Below, one piece after another: positions 37,102 to 47,164 of a stretch of 64,000 bases of DNA; within the stretch, counting starts at the first letter, position 1; each line of letters starts with the position of its first letter. Origin of the DNA: Novosphingobium sp. (GTDB lineage: Bacteria > Pseudomonadota > Alphaproteobacteria > Sphingomonadales > Sphingomonadaceae). The stretch covers positions 1 through 64,000 of the forward strand of contig JAGIAR010000012.1 in NCBI GenBank assembly GCA_017744735.1. The letters are read 5' to 3'. The position numbers were made by a program, and so were the translations under genes. The notes beneath the pieces are model-generated. The model was given only the letters and a program-made list of their open reading frames with translations, had not been told where the DNA came from and ran no database searches.

Positions 37102-37689
37102 ATGCAGACCCTGCTCCCCAACCGCCGCGCGCTGATCGCGACCCTGCTGGTCGCAGCGGCGGTGCTGGCGATCCTGTTCGGGATGGGGCGGCCGCCGATC
37201 TGTCCCTGCGGCACGGTGAAGTTCTGGGAAGGGGCGGTCCATTCGCCCGAGAACAGCCAGATGATCGCCGACTGGTATTCGGCCAGCCACCTGATCCACG
37301 GTCTGCTGTTCTATTTCTTCGCGCATCTGCTGTGGCGGCGCTGGAGGCTGTTCGGCGGGCTGCCGACCCGCTACGCGCTGCCGATCGCGGTCGCCTTCGA
37401 AGGCTTCTGGGAGCTGCTCGAGAATTCGCCGATCATCATCGACCGCTATCGCGCGGTGACGATCAGCTGGGGCTATTCCGGCGACAGCATCCTCAACTCG
37501 ATGTCCGACATCGGCTGGATGGCGATCGGCTTTCTCGTCGCCAGCCGCCTGCCGGCCTGGGCCAGCGCCGCACTGGCGGTCGCGCTGGAACTGCTCACAC
37601 TGGCGATCATCCGCGACAATCTGACCCTCAACGTGGTGATGCTGGTCCACCCGGTCCCGGCGATCGCCGCCTGGCAGGCTGGCGCATAA
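37102..37689 (+). CDS. DUF2585 (UPF0314) integral membrane protein
   Basis: 195 residues with about five hydrophobic segments. Conserved-looking features are PPICPCGTVKFWEGAVHSPENS, DWYSASHLIHGLLFY and AVAFEGFWELLENSPIIIDRYR, which match the alphaproteobacterial UPF0314 family. Two cysteines, His and several acidic residues lie at membrane boundaries, suggesting metal or substrate binding, but no function is known. ATG 37102 follows a gap of 96 bases from the divergent DUF2059 gene. Confidence 0.78.
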   Translation: MQTLLPNRRALIATLLVAAAVLAILFGMGRPPICPCGTVKFWEGAVHSPENSQMIADWYSASHLIHGLLFYFFAHLLWRRWRLFGGLPTRYALPIAVAFEGFWELLENSPIIIDRYRAVTISWGYSGDSILNSMSDIGWMAIGFLVASRLPAWASAALAVALELLTLAIIRDNLTLNVVMLVHPVPAIAAWQAGA

Positions 37690-37773
37690 CGCCAAGTCGA
37701 GCGATCCGGTTCGTGTTACGCTCCTGGCGGGACGGGGGCGAATCGGTGTTCGCCCGAGCTGGTTGGAGACCTC

Positions 37774-38298
37774 ATGGATTCGCTTTCGCACCGCATCGCG
37801 CGCCGCCTGCGCGGCATTCTCGCAATTCTGCTGGCGGCCGGGGCGCTTGCCGCCGTGCCGGCCCATGCGGCCACGGTTGCGCCGAGCAGCAAGCTGGTCA
37901 GCGCCAACAACATCCAGTCGGTGATCGACTATCTCGAGAGCAAGGGCGACAAGACCGAGCGCAGCAAGAGCGACGACGGCGACCCGATGCTGAACGAGAG
38001 CAACAATTACTACAGCGTCTATTTCTGGTGCGAGGACAACCACGCGAGCTGCGACGCGATCCAGTTCCGCGCCTGCTATGGCGACTATGCGGACGCTACG
38101 CCGGACAAGGCCAATGCGGTTAGCCGCGACTATTTCTACGCCAAGAGCTATATCGACAAGGAAGGCCGGGCCTGCCTCGAACTGCCGGTGTCGACCGGGC
38201 TCAAGGGGATCAGCTACGAGGCGATGGACCTGTCTTACGAGGCATTCATCGGTTTCACCCAAAGCGCCGACGATTATTTCGGCGAGCATTCCGACTAA
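37774..38298 (+). CDS. YbjN-like secreted protein, paralogue 1
   Basis: 174 residues with a signal peptide ending near VPAHA. The domain opens LVSANNIQSVIDYLESKG and contains YYSVYFWCEDNHASCDAIQF and ACYGDYAD, the pattern of secreted YbjN-domain (bacterial sensory-transduction-regulator-like) proteins. Four cysteines (three in the first half, one in RACLELP) suggest two periplasmic disulfides. It is followed by a close paralogue, sharing a 45-base identical stretch over PVSTGLKGISYEAMD. Function unknown. Confidence 0.7.
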   Translation: MDSLSHRIARRLRGILAILLAAGALAAVPAHAATVAPSSKLVSANNIQSVIDYLESKGDKTERSKSDDGDPMLNESNNYYSVYFWCEDNHASCDAIQFRACYGDYADATPDKANAVSRDYFYAKSYIDKEGRACLELPVSTGLKGISYEAMDLSYEAFIGFTQSADDYFGEHSD

Positions 38299-38402
38299 GA
38301 TCCGCACTCGATAGCGAGCGGCTTTCCAGCGTTGCTGAGCGGCGTTAGCCTGCGCTTCGGGAGCATCGAGTCGGTTCGGCCTGTCTATCGAGGGGGTAGT
38401 CC

Positions 38403-38918
38403 ATGGGTAAGCATTCGCTTCGCTTCGCACGTTCGCTTTCGCTCGCCGCCGTGTCGGCCGCAGCGCTGACGGTAACGCCGGCCGCCGCGGCGACCATCGC
38501 GCCCAGCAGCGCGGCCGCCAAGCTGGTCTCGGCTGCCGACGTCCAGTCGGTGGTCGACTATCTGGCGAGCAAGGGCGACATGGTCACGCCGGGCAAGGAC
38601 AGCGACGGCAAGCCGCAACTGGCCGAAAACGGCAATCTCTATCACGTGTTCTTCTACGACTGCAGCGATGCCAAGGATCAGTGCCAGACGCTGCAGTTCC
38701 AGGCCTGCTACGCCGGCTATGCCCAGGGCAACGTGACCAAGACCAACGAGTGGACGCGCAATTACGTCAAGGGCAAGGCCTATATCGACGCGAACAACTA
38801 CGTCTGCCTCGAAGAGCCGGTGTCGACCGGGCTCAAGGGGATCAGCTACGAGGCGATGGACTTGTCGTTCAACGCCTTCCTGTGGTTCCGGCAGAACGCC
38901 GACAGCCAGTTCAAATAG
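38403..38918 (+). CDS. YbjN-like secreted protein, paralogue 2
   Basis: 171 residues, with a signal peptide ending near TPAAAA. LVSAADVQSVVDYLASKGD, YHVFFYDCSDAKDQCQTLQF and ACYAGYAQGN line up with paralogue 1, and the C-terminal PVSTGLKGISYEAMDLSFNAF is nearly the same. The four Cys are conserved. The gene follows 104 bases after paralogue 1 and its last 8 bases overlap the end of a convergent membrane-protein gene. Confidence 0.7.
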   Translation: MGKHSLRFARSLSLAAVSAAALTVTPAAAATIAPSSAAAKLVSAADVQSVVDYLASKGDMVTPGKDSDGKPQLAENGNLYHVFFYDCSDAKDQCQTLQFQACYAGYAQGNVTKTNEWTRNYVKGKAYIDANNYVCLEEPVSTGLKGISYEAMDLSFNAFLWFRQNADSQFK

Positions 38919-39168
38919 CTTCGCCGCTCGCACGCTGCCGCCGGCGACGGCGGCCGCGCAGCACGGCCGCCAGGATCAGCAGCAGCCAGCCGCCGACCGC
39001 GATCGCCAGCCCGGCGTCGATTGCGCCTAGCGGGCCGAGCCGCCACCAGCCGAACAGCAGCGGGGTGAAGCACGCGGCCATGCCCGCGAGCCACAGCACG
39101 AAGCCCAGCGCGCGGATGGCGCGAGCGGGATCGCGCTGCAGCGGGGTGGATGAAGGCGGATCGGCCAT
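38911..39168 (-). CDS. Small two-helix membrane protein
   Basis: 85 residues. Two hydrophobic segments (ALGFVLWLAGMAACFTPLLF and IDAGLAIAVGGWLLLILAAV) are separated by a short WWRLGPLG loop and followed by an Arg-rich tail (GRRRRRQR), giving both ends cytoplasmic by the positive-inside rule. No family recognised. Its stop lies within the last codons of YbjN-like paralogue 2 on the other strand. Confidence 0.55.
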   Translation of the reverse strand: MADPPSSTPLQRDPARAIRALGFVLWLAGMAACFTPLLFGWWRLGPLGAIDAGLAIAVGGWLLLILAAVLRGRRRRRQRASGEAI

Positions 39169-39280
39169 GCCGCGGTGCTTAGGCGGGATCTGTTTGCGGG
39201 GCTAGTGCCGGACCGCACACCGCGCGGAACGCAAACCCGCGGTTTTCGTTGGTTGGCAAAGATCCATCGGAGATGTGACC

Positions 39281-40147
39281 ATGCAACGATCCCCGCTGTT
39301 CGTGACCCTTTCGCTCGCCCTCGCTGCGCTGGCGGTTGCCGCACCGGCGACGGCGCAAGTCGATGCGCTGCCGGCGGACGACGGCGGCAAGACCGTGTTC
39401 GACGGCGACTGGATCGGGATCGGCGGGGCGGCGGTCTACATGCCGTCCTACAACGGGTCCGACGACTATGTGCTGACCCCGATCCCGATGGTGCAGGGCA
39501 GCCTCGGCGGGGTTGCGATCAATCCGCGCGAGGGCGGGGTGGTGCTCGATTTCATCAAGGATCCGCAGGACGGCATCGGCCTGTCGTTCGGGCCTTCGGT
39601 GCGGCTGCGGGCCAACCGCGCGACCCAGATCAAGGACCCGGTGGTGGAAAGCCTCGGCAAGCGCAAGCGCGCGCTGGAAGTGGGCCCCAACCTCGGTTTC
39701 ACCGTCCCGAAGATCTTCCACCAGTACGACAGCCTGTCGTTCGGGATCGACGCGGCATGGGATGTGCTGGGGGCGCACAAGGGCACGGTGATCGAGCCTT
39801 CGGTCACCTATTTCACCCCGCTGAGCAAGGGCATCGCGGCCTCGCTTACCGCCAGCGCGGAATACGGCACCAACAGCTTCATGGATTACTATTACAGCAT
39901 CAGCCCCGCGGAATCGCTCAAGAGCGGGCTCGCCCCCTACGATGCCAAGGGCGGCTTCACCCATGTCGGTGGGCGGTTGCTGACCGCGATCGACCTCGAC
40001 GGCGACCTGACCGACGGCGGCTTTTCGCTGATCCTCATCGGCAGCTATTCGCGGATGGTCGGGCAGGCGGCGGATTCGCCGATCGTCTCGGTGCGCGGCA
40101 GCGCCAACCAGTGGCTCGGCGCGGTCGGGCTGGGCTACGTCTTCTAG
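39281..40147 (+). CDS. MipA/OmpV-family outer-membrane protein
   Basis: 288 residues with a signal peptide cut near ATAQVDA. The MipA/OmpV look is clear: WIGIGGAAVYMPSYNGSDDY at the start of the mature barrel, GLSFGPSVRLR, and a terminal aromatic strand (QWLGAVGLGYVF). The family forms outer-membrane barrels, some linked to murein-synthesising enzymes. ATG 39281 is chosen over GTG 39275 because GGAG lies 8 bases before it. It sits between YbjN-like paralogues 2 and 3. Confidence 0.85.
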   Translation: MQRSPLFVTLSLALAALAVAAPATAQVDALPADDGGKTVFDGDWIGIGGAAVYMPSYNGSDDYVLTPIPMVQGSLGGVAINPREGGVVLDFIKDPQDGIGLSFGPSVRLRANRATQIKDPVVESLGKRKRALEVGPNLGFTVPKIFHQYDSLSFGIDAAWDVLGAHKGTVIEPSVTYFTPLSKGIAASLTASAEYGTNSFMDYYYSISPAESLKSGLAPYDAKGGFTHVGGRLLTAIDLDGDLTDGGFSLILIGSYSRMVGQAADSPIVSVRGSANQWLGAVGLGYVF

Positions 40148-40167
40148 CCCTTTGATTTTCATTGCAA

Positions 40168-40197
40168 TTCGATGACAACATTACATTTCGATGACAA
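40168..40197. promoter_or_regulatory. Direct repeat upstream of YbjN-like paralogue 3
   Basis: TTCGATGACAA occurs at 40168-40178 and again at 40187-40197, 19 bases start to start, in an unusually AT-rich stretch upstream of the 40289 gene. It may be a tandem protein-binding site; no known motif is claimed. Confidence 0.3.
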
Positions 40198-40288
40198 TCG
40201 CATGGCCGGCCGCGCGCCTCGCTGGACCTAACCCCGCGGATTCCCTATATTTTCCTCACAAGCCCTTCGGTCGCAAGGAGGATGGAGG

Positions 40289-40801
40289 ATGCCGCGTTAC
40301 CTGTCTCTGGCCCTGGCTGCGGGGCTTCTGGTCATGCGTGCGGCATCCTCGTTCGCCGCCGAGCCGGTGCCTGCGCCAGCCCCCGATACGCGCCTGGTCA
40401 CCGCCGCCGATCTCCAGTCGGTGAAGGACTATTTCGCGACCAAGGACGTGAAGTTCGATCGCAGCGCCTCGACCAGCGGCAATCCCATCCTGCTGGAGAA
40501 GGACGATGCCTTCCGCGTTTCGTTCTTCTGCGGGGTGGGGCAGCAGGCCTGTGCCGGCCAGAGCTACAACACGCTGATCCTGTGGGCTTGCGACGACACC
40601 GGCGCCAACCGCACGGCCGACCGCGCGAACGGGGTCAACCAGGGCAAGGTGTTCGGCCGCTCCTACATCGGCGCCGACGGCAGGGCCTGCGTCGAGCAGG
40701 AAGTGGTCACCGGCAGCGGCGGGATCAGCTACGCGGTGATGGACATCTATTACGCCGGCTTCACCGACATGCGCACCCGCCTGCCAGAACTGTACCAGTA
40801 G
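40289..40801 (+). CDS. YbjN-like secreted protein, paralogue 3 (divergent)
   Basis: 170 residues with a signal peptide ending near SSFAA. LVTAADLQSVKDYFATKDV, RVSFFCGVGQQAC and WACDDTGANRTADRANGVNQGK align with paralogues 1 and 2, and VVTGSGGISYAVMDIYYAGF matches their C-terminal motif. Four cysteines are again present, but spacing differs slightly. GGAGGATGGAGG precedes ATG 40289. It is the most diverged of the three. Confidence 0.65.
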   Translation: MPRYLSLALAAGLLVMRAASSFAAEPVPAPAPDTRLVTAADLQSVKDYFATKDVKFDRSASTSGNPILLEKDDAFRVSFFCGVGQQACAGQSYNTLILWACDDTGANRTADRANGVNQGKVFGRSYIGADGRACVEQEVVTGSGGISYAVMDIYYAGFTDMRTRLPELYQ

Positions 40802-40808
40802 CCGGCCG

Positions 40809-41132
40809 CTATTCGGCGGCGATCGCGGCCGCTTCCGCCGCCGCGGCGAGCGCCTGCAGCGCGGCCATGTGCGCGGCGAAGGCCTTGCGCCCGCTCGACG
40901 TGAGCGAGGCCCAGGTGCGCTGCCGCCCGTCGCGCGCGGCCTTGCGCAATCTGACGTAGCCCGCCTCGCCCAGCGCGGAGAGATGCTTCGACAGCACCGA
41001 ATCCGCCACCCCGGTCACATCCTTGAGCACCGCGAACTCGGCATCGCTGACCCGCGCCAGCACCGCGGCGATCTGCAGCCGTGCGGGCGGGTGGAGCACC
41101 GGATCGATCGCGATCGGATCGACCCGGCTCAC
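40809..41132 (-). CDS. Winged-helix transcriptional regulator (HTH_34/MarR-like)
   Basis: 107 residues. HPPARLQIAAVLARV leads into a helix-turn-helix (LKDVTGVADSVLSKHLSALGEAGYV) and a basic wing (RLRKAARDGRQRTWASLT), then a closing helix, as in small HTH_34 regulators that often accompany a membrane protein gene. GTG 41132 overlaps the stop of the upstream membrane protein (GTGA). Three palindromes CTTTCC-N5-GGAAAG in front of the two-gene operon are probable autoregulatory operators. Confidence 0.82.
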   Translation of the reverse strand: MSRVDPIAIDPVLHPPARLQIAAVLARVSDAEFAVLKDVTGVADSVLSKHLSALGEAGYVRLRKAARDGRQRTWASLTSSGRKAFAAHMAALQALAAAAEAAAIAAE

Positions 41133-41578
41133 CGGGCGCCCCCCTCCAGCTCGCGGCGGAAGATCGCCTGCCATTTCACGCTGATCGCGGTGCCCAGCGC
41201 GAAGGCGATCAGGGCCAGCGCCAGCTTGCTCCAGATCGTGAAATCGTTGACCCGCATGTACATCGCGGCGGCGACCATCGTGGTCATCGCGCCGAGATAG
41301 ACCAGCGTCATCGACCTGGTCTTGCCCCGGCGATAGCCGTTCACGAACACGCCGTAGCGCCGCCGGTCGGACTGCACGATCAGCACGATCAGCGCGAGCA
41401 CGATCACCGTGCCGACGATCTGCGCCTGGGTCGAGATCGCGATCGAGCCGATCAGGATCGCCAGCACCCCGCCGAAGGCGGCATGGCGCCACGGCGGGCA
41501 ATTGGCGACCTTGCCGGCAAGCCGGCCTTCGGCGGAACGGACGCCGGCAAGGGCGGCCTGGGCTTCTTCGGGATTCAT
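41129..41578 (-). CDS. Four-helix membrane protein coupled to the winged-helix regulator
   Basis: 149 residues. The hydrophilic N-terminus (NPEEAQAALAGVRSAEGRLA) is followed by four hydrophobic segments, two pairs separated by a basic loop (QSDRRRYGVFVNGYRRGKTR). I do not recognise a named family, but such membrane proteins often sit with HTH_34 regulators. ATG 41578 has AGGAG 10 bases before it. It may modulate or be the target of the regulator downstream. Confidence 0.6.
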   Translation of the reverse strand: MNPEEAQAALAGVRSAEGRLAGKVANCPPWRHAAFGGVLAILIGSIAISTQAQIVGTVIVLALIVLIVQSDRRRYGVFVNGYRRGKTRSMTLVYLGAMTTMVAAAMYMRVNDFTIWSKLALALIAFALGTAISVKWQAIFRRELEGGAR

Positions 41579-41593
41579 CGCTGCAACTCCTGA

Positions 41594-41663
41594 CTTTCCA
41601 ATATGGAAAGCGAATAGAACTGACTTTCCGATTCGGCAAGTGACAATTTTCCGGATTGGAAAG
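41594..41663. promoter_or_regulatory. Three palindromic operators (CTTTCC-N5-GGAAAG)
   Basis: Site 1 CTTTCC-AATAT-GGAAAG (41594-41610) is perfect. Site 2 CTTTCC-GATTC-GGCAAG (41624-41640) and site 3 TTTTCC-GGATT-GGAAAG (41647-41663) each have one mismatch. They lie directly upstream of the 41578 start. Multiple 17-base dyads in front of a regulator operon strongly suggest autorepression. Confidence 0.7.
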
Positions 41664-41740
41664 TGATGCCGTGGCCGGCGAGATCCCTCTCGCGGCAGTG
41701 CAGCCACCTATGGTATGCGCCCGCCCGGGGGGTATCGATC

Positions 41741-42235
41741 ATGAGTTATCTCGATGGGCCGCGCGGGGTCGGCGGCTGGCTGGTCTTGTTCCTGCTTGCG
41801 ATAGGACTGTTCTCGCCAGCGACGGCCGTTTTCGGTCTGCTGAGCACTATGTACGGCAATCGGCAGTTGGAGGTGTTCTACGGGCCTTCGTGGTCCGCCC
41901 TTCTGACCGCGGAATGGACGCTGGTCGCGATCAGCCTGCTGGGCTGCTGGGCGATCGTCTGGCGGATGATGTTCGTATTCCGGTGGAGTTCGGTGATCTT
42001 CGCGGTCGTCGGAATATGGTGTGTCGGGGTCGCTGCCTCGCTCGTCGAGGTTCTGATAGTCGGCTGGATTGCCGGCGTGCCGCTTGGCAAGATGGCCAAT
42101 GGCCTGGGGCCGGAGCTGATCCGCCCGATCGTGTTCGACACGGTATGGACCGCGTACCTGCTCAAATCGCAGCGGGTCGCGAACACCTACCCGCGCCATT
42201 CGGAAGACGAGGCCGTCTCCGAAGTGTTCGAATGA
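41741..42235 (+). CDS. DUF2569-like integral membrane protein
   Basis: 164 residues. The GVGGWLVLFLLAIGLFSP opening is the DUF2569 signature (GGWLxL), followed by three more hydrophobic segments. The C-terminal tail is charged (HSEDEAVSEVFE). The family is of unknown function. ATG 41741 lies about 80 bases beyond the palindromic operator cluster, so the same regulator might control it in the other direction. Confidence 0.7.
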   Translation: MSYLDGPRGVGGWLVLFLLAIGLFSPATAVFGLLSTMYGNRQLEVFYGPSWSALLTAEWTLVAISLLGCWAIVWRMMFVFRWSSVIFAVVGIWCVGVAASLVEVLIVGWIAGVPLGKMANGLGPELIRPIVFDTVWTAYLLKSQRVANTYPRHSEDEAVSEVFE

Positions 42236-42283
42236 CGCGATTGCCGCTTCCGTTCGCGCGCGCCCGGGCCTACACCGGGCCAT

Positions 42284-42370
42284 CCCCGGGGGGCCGCTGG
42301 CGCGGCTGAGAGTCGGCGAGCACGCCGAGACCCGTCGAACCTGAACCCGTTAACACGGGCGGAGGGAGTG
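42284..42370 (+). ncRNA. TPP riboswitch (THI element)
   Basis: The thi-box core is present in order: CTGAGA at 42306-42311, GAACCTGA at 42337-42344 and GCGGAGGGA at 42359-42367, with a paired P2-like GGGGGCC side. It lies just upstream of thiC. Binding of thiamine pyrophosphate is expected to reduce thiC expression. Confidence 0.92.
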
Positions 42371-42381
42371 GGCGGTCCTGA

Positions 42382-44289
<1,908 letters not shown>

Positions 44290-44341
44290 CGGCAGCCGCC
44301 GCTCGCTTGCGGGTTGCTGCCGGCAATGTTATAACGCCTGT

Positions 44342-44569
44342 ATGAACACCACCCTCAAGATCACCAAAATCGGCAATTCCGCCGGGGTCATCCTGCCCAG
44401 GGAAGTGCTCGCGCATCTCAACGCTCAGGTGGGGGAGACGTTGTCGCTCGTCACCACCCCGCGCGGCATCGAAATTTCCGCCGAAGAGCCCGATTTCGAT
44501 GCGCAGATGGCGGCGGCTCGGGAAGTCATGGCGCGGCGCAAGCGCGCCTTGCGCGAACTGGCGAAATGA
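44342..44569 (+). CDS. AbrB/MazE-type antitoxin
   Basis: 75 residues. The swapped-hairpin AbrB DNA-binding domain is seen in LKITKIGNSAGVILPREVLAHLN with VGETLSLVTTPRGIEIS; a basic toxin-binding tail follows (AREVMARRKRALRELAK). It is the upstream partner of a Doc-type toxin gene, a known combination (Phd or AbrB-like antitoxin with Doc). The promoter is probably the TATAAC at about 44330. A palindromic repeat now separates the pair by 111 bases. Confidence 0.85.
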   Translation: MNTTLKITKIGNSAGVILPREVLAHLNAQVGETLSLVTTPRGIEISAEEPDFDAQMAAAREVMARRKRALRELAK

Positions 44570-44680
44570 TCCTCCCCTCCTTTTCGAAGGAGGGGATCGA
44601 GGGGTGGTTGCGGACGCGCCGGCCTCCGTTCGCTCCGGTCACCACCCCCGACCCCCTCCTCTGAAGAACGGGGGGCTGAA
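44570..44680. repeat. Palindromic repeat (family B-like) inside the toxin-antitoxin operon
   Basis: The left unit CCTCCCCTCCTTTTCGAAGG leads to GGGGTGGT; the right unit begins ACCACCCCCGACCCCCTC and ends near GGGGGCTGAA. The units are inverted around GCGGACGCGCC-type spacer sequence. It fills exactly the space between the antitoxin stop (44567-44569) and the toxin GTG (44681), and its last GGGGGG can serve as the toxin's ribosome binding site. Confidence 0.75.
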
Positions 44681-45070
44681 GTGGCAGGCAGCTGGATCTG
44701 GATCGCCACCGAAGTGGCGCTGGCCGCACATGCGGAACAGCTTTCCGAACATGGCGGGGCCGACGGTGTGCGCGATGCCGGTGCGCTCGAAAGTGCGATG
44801 ATGCGGCCGCGCAACCTGTTCGAATATGGCGAAACCGATGCGGCGGCACTGGCAGCCGCCTACGCTTACGGGATCGCGCGCAATCATCCCTTTGCCGACG
44901 GCAACAAGCGCACCGCCGCGGTCGTCGCCGAAACCTTTCTGATGCTGAACGGCCATGCACTGGGCGCGAGCGACGCGGAACTGGTGGTCGCCGTGCTGGC
45001 GCTCGCCGCGGGCGAATTGTCGGAGGAGGAACTGGCCGACTGGTTTCGGGGGCATCTGGGGGCGGGATGA
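44681..45070 (+). CDS. Doc-type (Fic-fold) toxin, death-on-curing family
   Basis: 129 residues. The Fic/Doc motif reads HPFADGNKRTAA, matching HxFx[DN][AG]NKR, and the N-terminal ADGVRDAGALESAMMRPRN is the usual Doc leader. Doc phosphorylates EF-Tu and stops translation unless held by its antitoxin. It starts at GTG 44681; the only purine-rich sequence upstream is the end of the inserted repeat, so expression may be altered. The codon use matches the GC-rich chromosome. Confidence 0.85.
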   Translation: MAGSWIWIATEVALAAHAEQLSEHGGADGVRDAGALESAMMRPRNLFEYGETDAAALAAAYAYGIARNHPFADGNKRTAAVVAETFLMLNGHALGASDAELVVAVLALAAGELSEEELADWFRGHLGAG

Positions 45071-45448
<378 letters not shown>

Positions 45449-45509
45449 ATCGGAAGTTTGACGATCTAGAGAAAATCGGCGTAGTTTCCCAAGGCAAAGG
45501 GGGCTTCCG

Positions 45510-47108
45510 ATGGTGATGAAAGGCAAGGTCCAAGTAGATTTTCTAGATGGGACGCCCGAAAAGCGGCTCTTTCTGTCTATCATCAGTGATTATGACCTTA
45601 CGACTGGGCTATGCGAGCTTATTGATAACGCACTGGATTTTTGGGTTCGGACGGGGAAAAAAGGAAAATTAGCCGTCGATGTTGATCTCGACACGCAAGC
45701 TCAGTTGATCACCGTTACTGACGACGCGGGTGGGGTGGAGGTGGATGATCTGCGTCTGCTGGTAGCACCGGGCGCGAGTGGCAATGATCCGACAAGCGAA
45801 ATAATAGGAATTTTCGGCGTCGGAGGGAAAAGGGCCAGCGTCGCACTTGGTCGCTTAGTGGAAATCAGGACGCGCGCAAAAACCAAAACATACCAGATCG
45901 ATCTCGATGAGGAGTGGACGAGATCGGAGGATTGGAATCTCGCTTATTATGAAGTGTCGCCAATCCCAAAAGGCAAGACCATCGTTCAGGTCTCAAAATT
46001 ACGACAACAATTTTCCGAAGACGACATCGATGGCCTCAAGGCACATTGCTCAGCGGTGTATGCGCGTTTCATCAAAGATGGTGTTGATTTGTCACTGAAC
46101 GGCGAAATTCTGCAACCTGCTTCCTTCGATAACTGGGCTTACCCAAAGGAACACCCTCCTGTAAAAACTAAAACTACCCTAGCTCTGGGGCTGCCGGAGA
46201 GCGTGGACGTCTATCTGAAGGCGGGATTGATTCATGATCGCGACGCCGAGGGAGATAATTATGGGGTATATATTTACTGCAATGATCGATTGATTTCGAA
46301 AGAGCTTCGAAACCGAGATGTGGGTTACTACGTCACTAGCGAAGCGGGTGTTCCGCACCCAGATGCATCACTTTGTCGTGTCATTGTCGATTTCAATGGC
46401 CCCGCAGAACAAATGCCGTGGAATAGCAGTAAGTCAGGCATCTCGGCGGCTCACCCTGCATTTAGCTTGGTTCGGCCCAAGATAATCGAGCTTACGAGCC
46501 ATTTCAGTTCGCTTTCACGTCGGCTCAAATATGATTGGGACAATTCCGTTTTTCCGTACCGTAAAGGCCAAATCACGGACCTTGGTGCATTTCATGCAAA
46601 ATGGAATCAGCGCCTCAATCTTCCCAGCCTCCCTCGCGTTCGAAAGCTACCGATTGGTGATTCAATTCGTACCCTGAATAAGACGCTTATAGAAAAACAG
46701 CCTTGGGTTCTTGGTTTGGTGGAGAGTGTTGCGGCAGTCGATCATTTAGGAAAATCCCGACTACACACGCAAAACCGCATAAAACTGATTGTGCTCGACA
46801 GCTCTTTTGAGATTGCGATGAAAGAATATATCGCAAAGAATCCTACGTTGTATCCTCCTCATCAATACACAGATTCTCAGCTTCAAACGATCATGAGTAA
46901 AAGGACTCTAGCAATTAAAGAGGTTAGAAAACATGTAGATATACCTCAATCTTTAATAGATAAAGCTCAACATTATTATGGACTTAGGAATAAATTGATA
47001 CATGAGCGAACTACGGCTGATGTCAGTGATCAAGTTATTGAAGATTATGAGAATGTTGTGCGAAAAATTTTGAAGAAGCTGTTCAAGGTCCGTTTTCCCG
47101 CTGATTAG
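45510..47108 (+). CDS. GHKL (Hsp90/MORC-like) ATPase with C-terminal HEPN-type motif; candidate defence protein
   Basis: 532 residues. The N-terminal GHKL ATPase has an N-box ELIDNALDFW (residues 36-45, Mg-binding Asn40), a G1 box DDAGGV (71-76) and a G2 box GVGGKRASVALG (103-114). A long middle region includes SSKSGISAAHPAF. The C-terminus is helical and ends with YGLRNKLIHERTT, an R-x4-H motif (Arg493, His498) typical of HEPN ribonuclease domains. AAGGGGG precedes ATG 45510. Base composition is far lower in GC than its neighbours (23 of 60 at 46981-47040). Relatives known as paraMORCs occur near defence genes. The activity is inferred. Confidence 0.75.
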   Translation: MVMKGKVQVDFLDGTPEKRLFLSIISDYDLTTGLCELIDNALDFWVRTGKKGKLAVDVDLDTQAQLITVTDDAGGVEVDDLRLLVAPGASGNDPTSEIIGIFGVGGKRASVALGRLVEIRTRAKTKTYQIDLDEEWTRSEDWNLAYYEVSPIPKGKTIVQVSKLRQQFSEDDIDGLKAHCSAVYARFIKDGVDLSLNGEILQPASFDNWAYPKEHPPVKTKTTLALGLPESVDVYLKAGLIHDRDAEGDNYGVYIYCNDRLISKELRNRDVGYYVTSEAGVPHPDASLCRVIVDFNGPAEQMPWNSSKSGISAAHPAFSLVRPKIIELTSHFSSLSRRLKYDWDNSVFPYRKGQITDLGAFHAKWNQRLNLPSLPRVRKLPIGDSIRTLNKTLIEKQPWVLGLVESVAAVDHLGKSRLHTQNRIKLIVLDSSFEIAMKEYIAKNPTLYPPHQYTDSQLQTIMSKRTLAIKEVRKHVDIPQSLIDKAQHYYGLRNKLIHERTTADVSDQVIEDYENVVRKILKKLFKVRFPAD

Positions 47109-47122
47109 AGGAGCAATTATCT

Positions 47123-47164
47123 ATGGCTCGCTCTGAATTCGGAGAAACCAAGGTGGAACGCTAG
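47123..47164 (+). other. 13-codon open frame with strong ribosome binding site
   Basis: ATG 47123 follows AGAGGAG with 9 bases spacing, 14 bases after the ATPase stop, and encodes MARSEFGETKVER before TAG. It may be a leader peptide or the start of a second island gene truncated at the junction with chromosomal sequence. It is too short to support as a gene. Confidence 0.25.
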
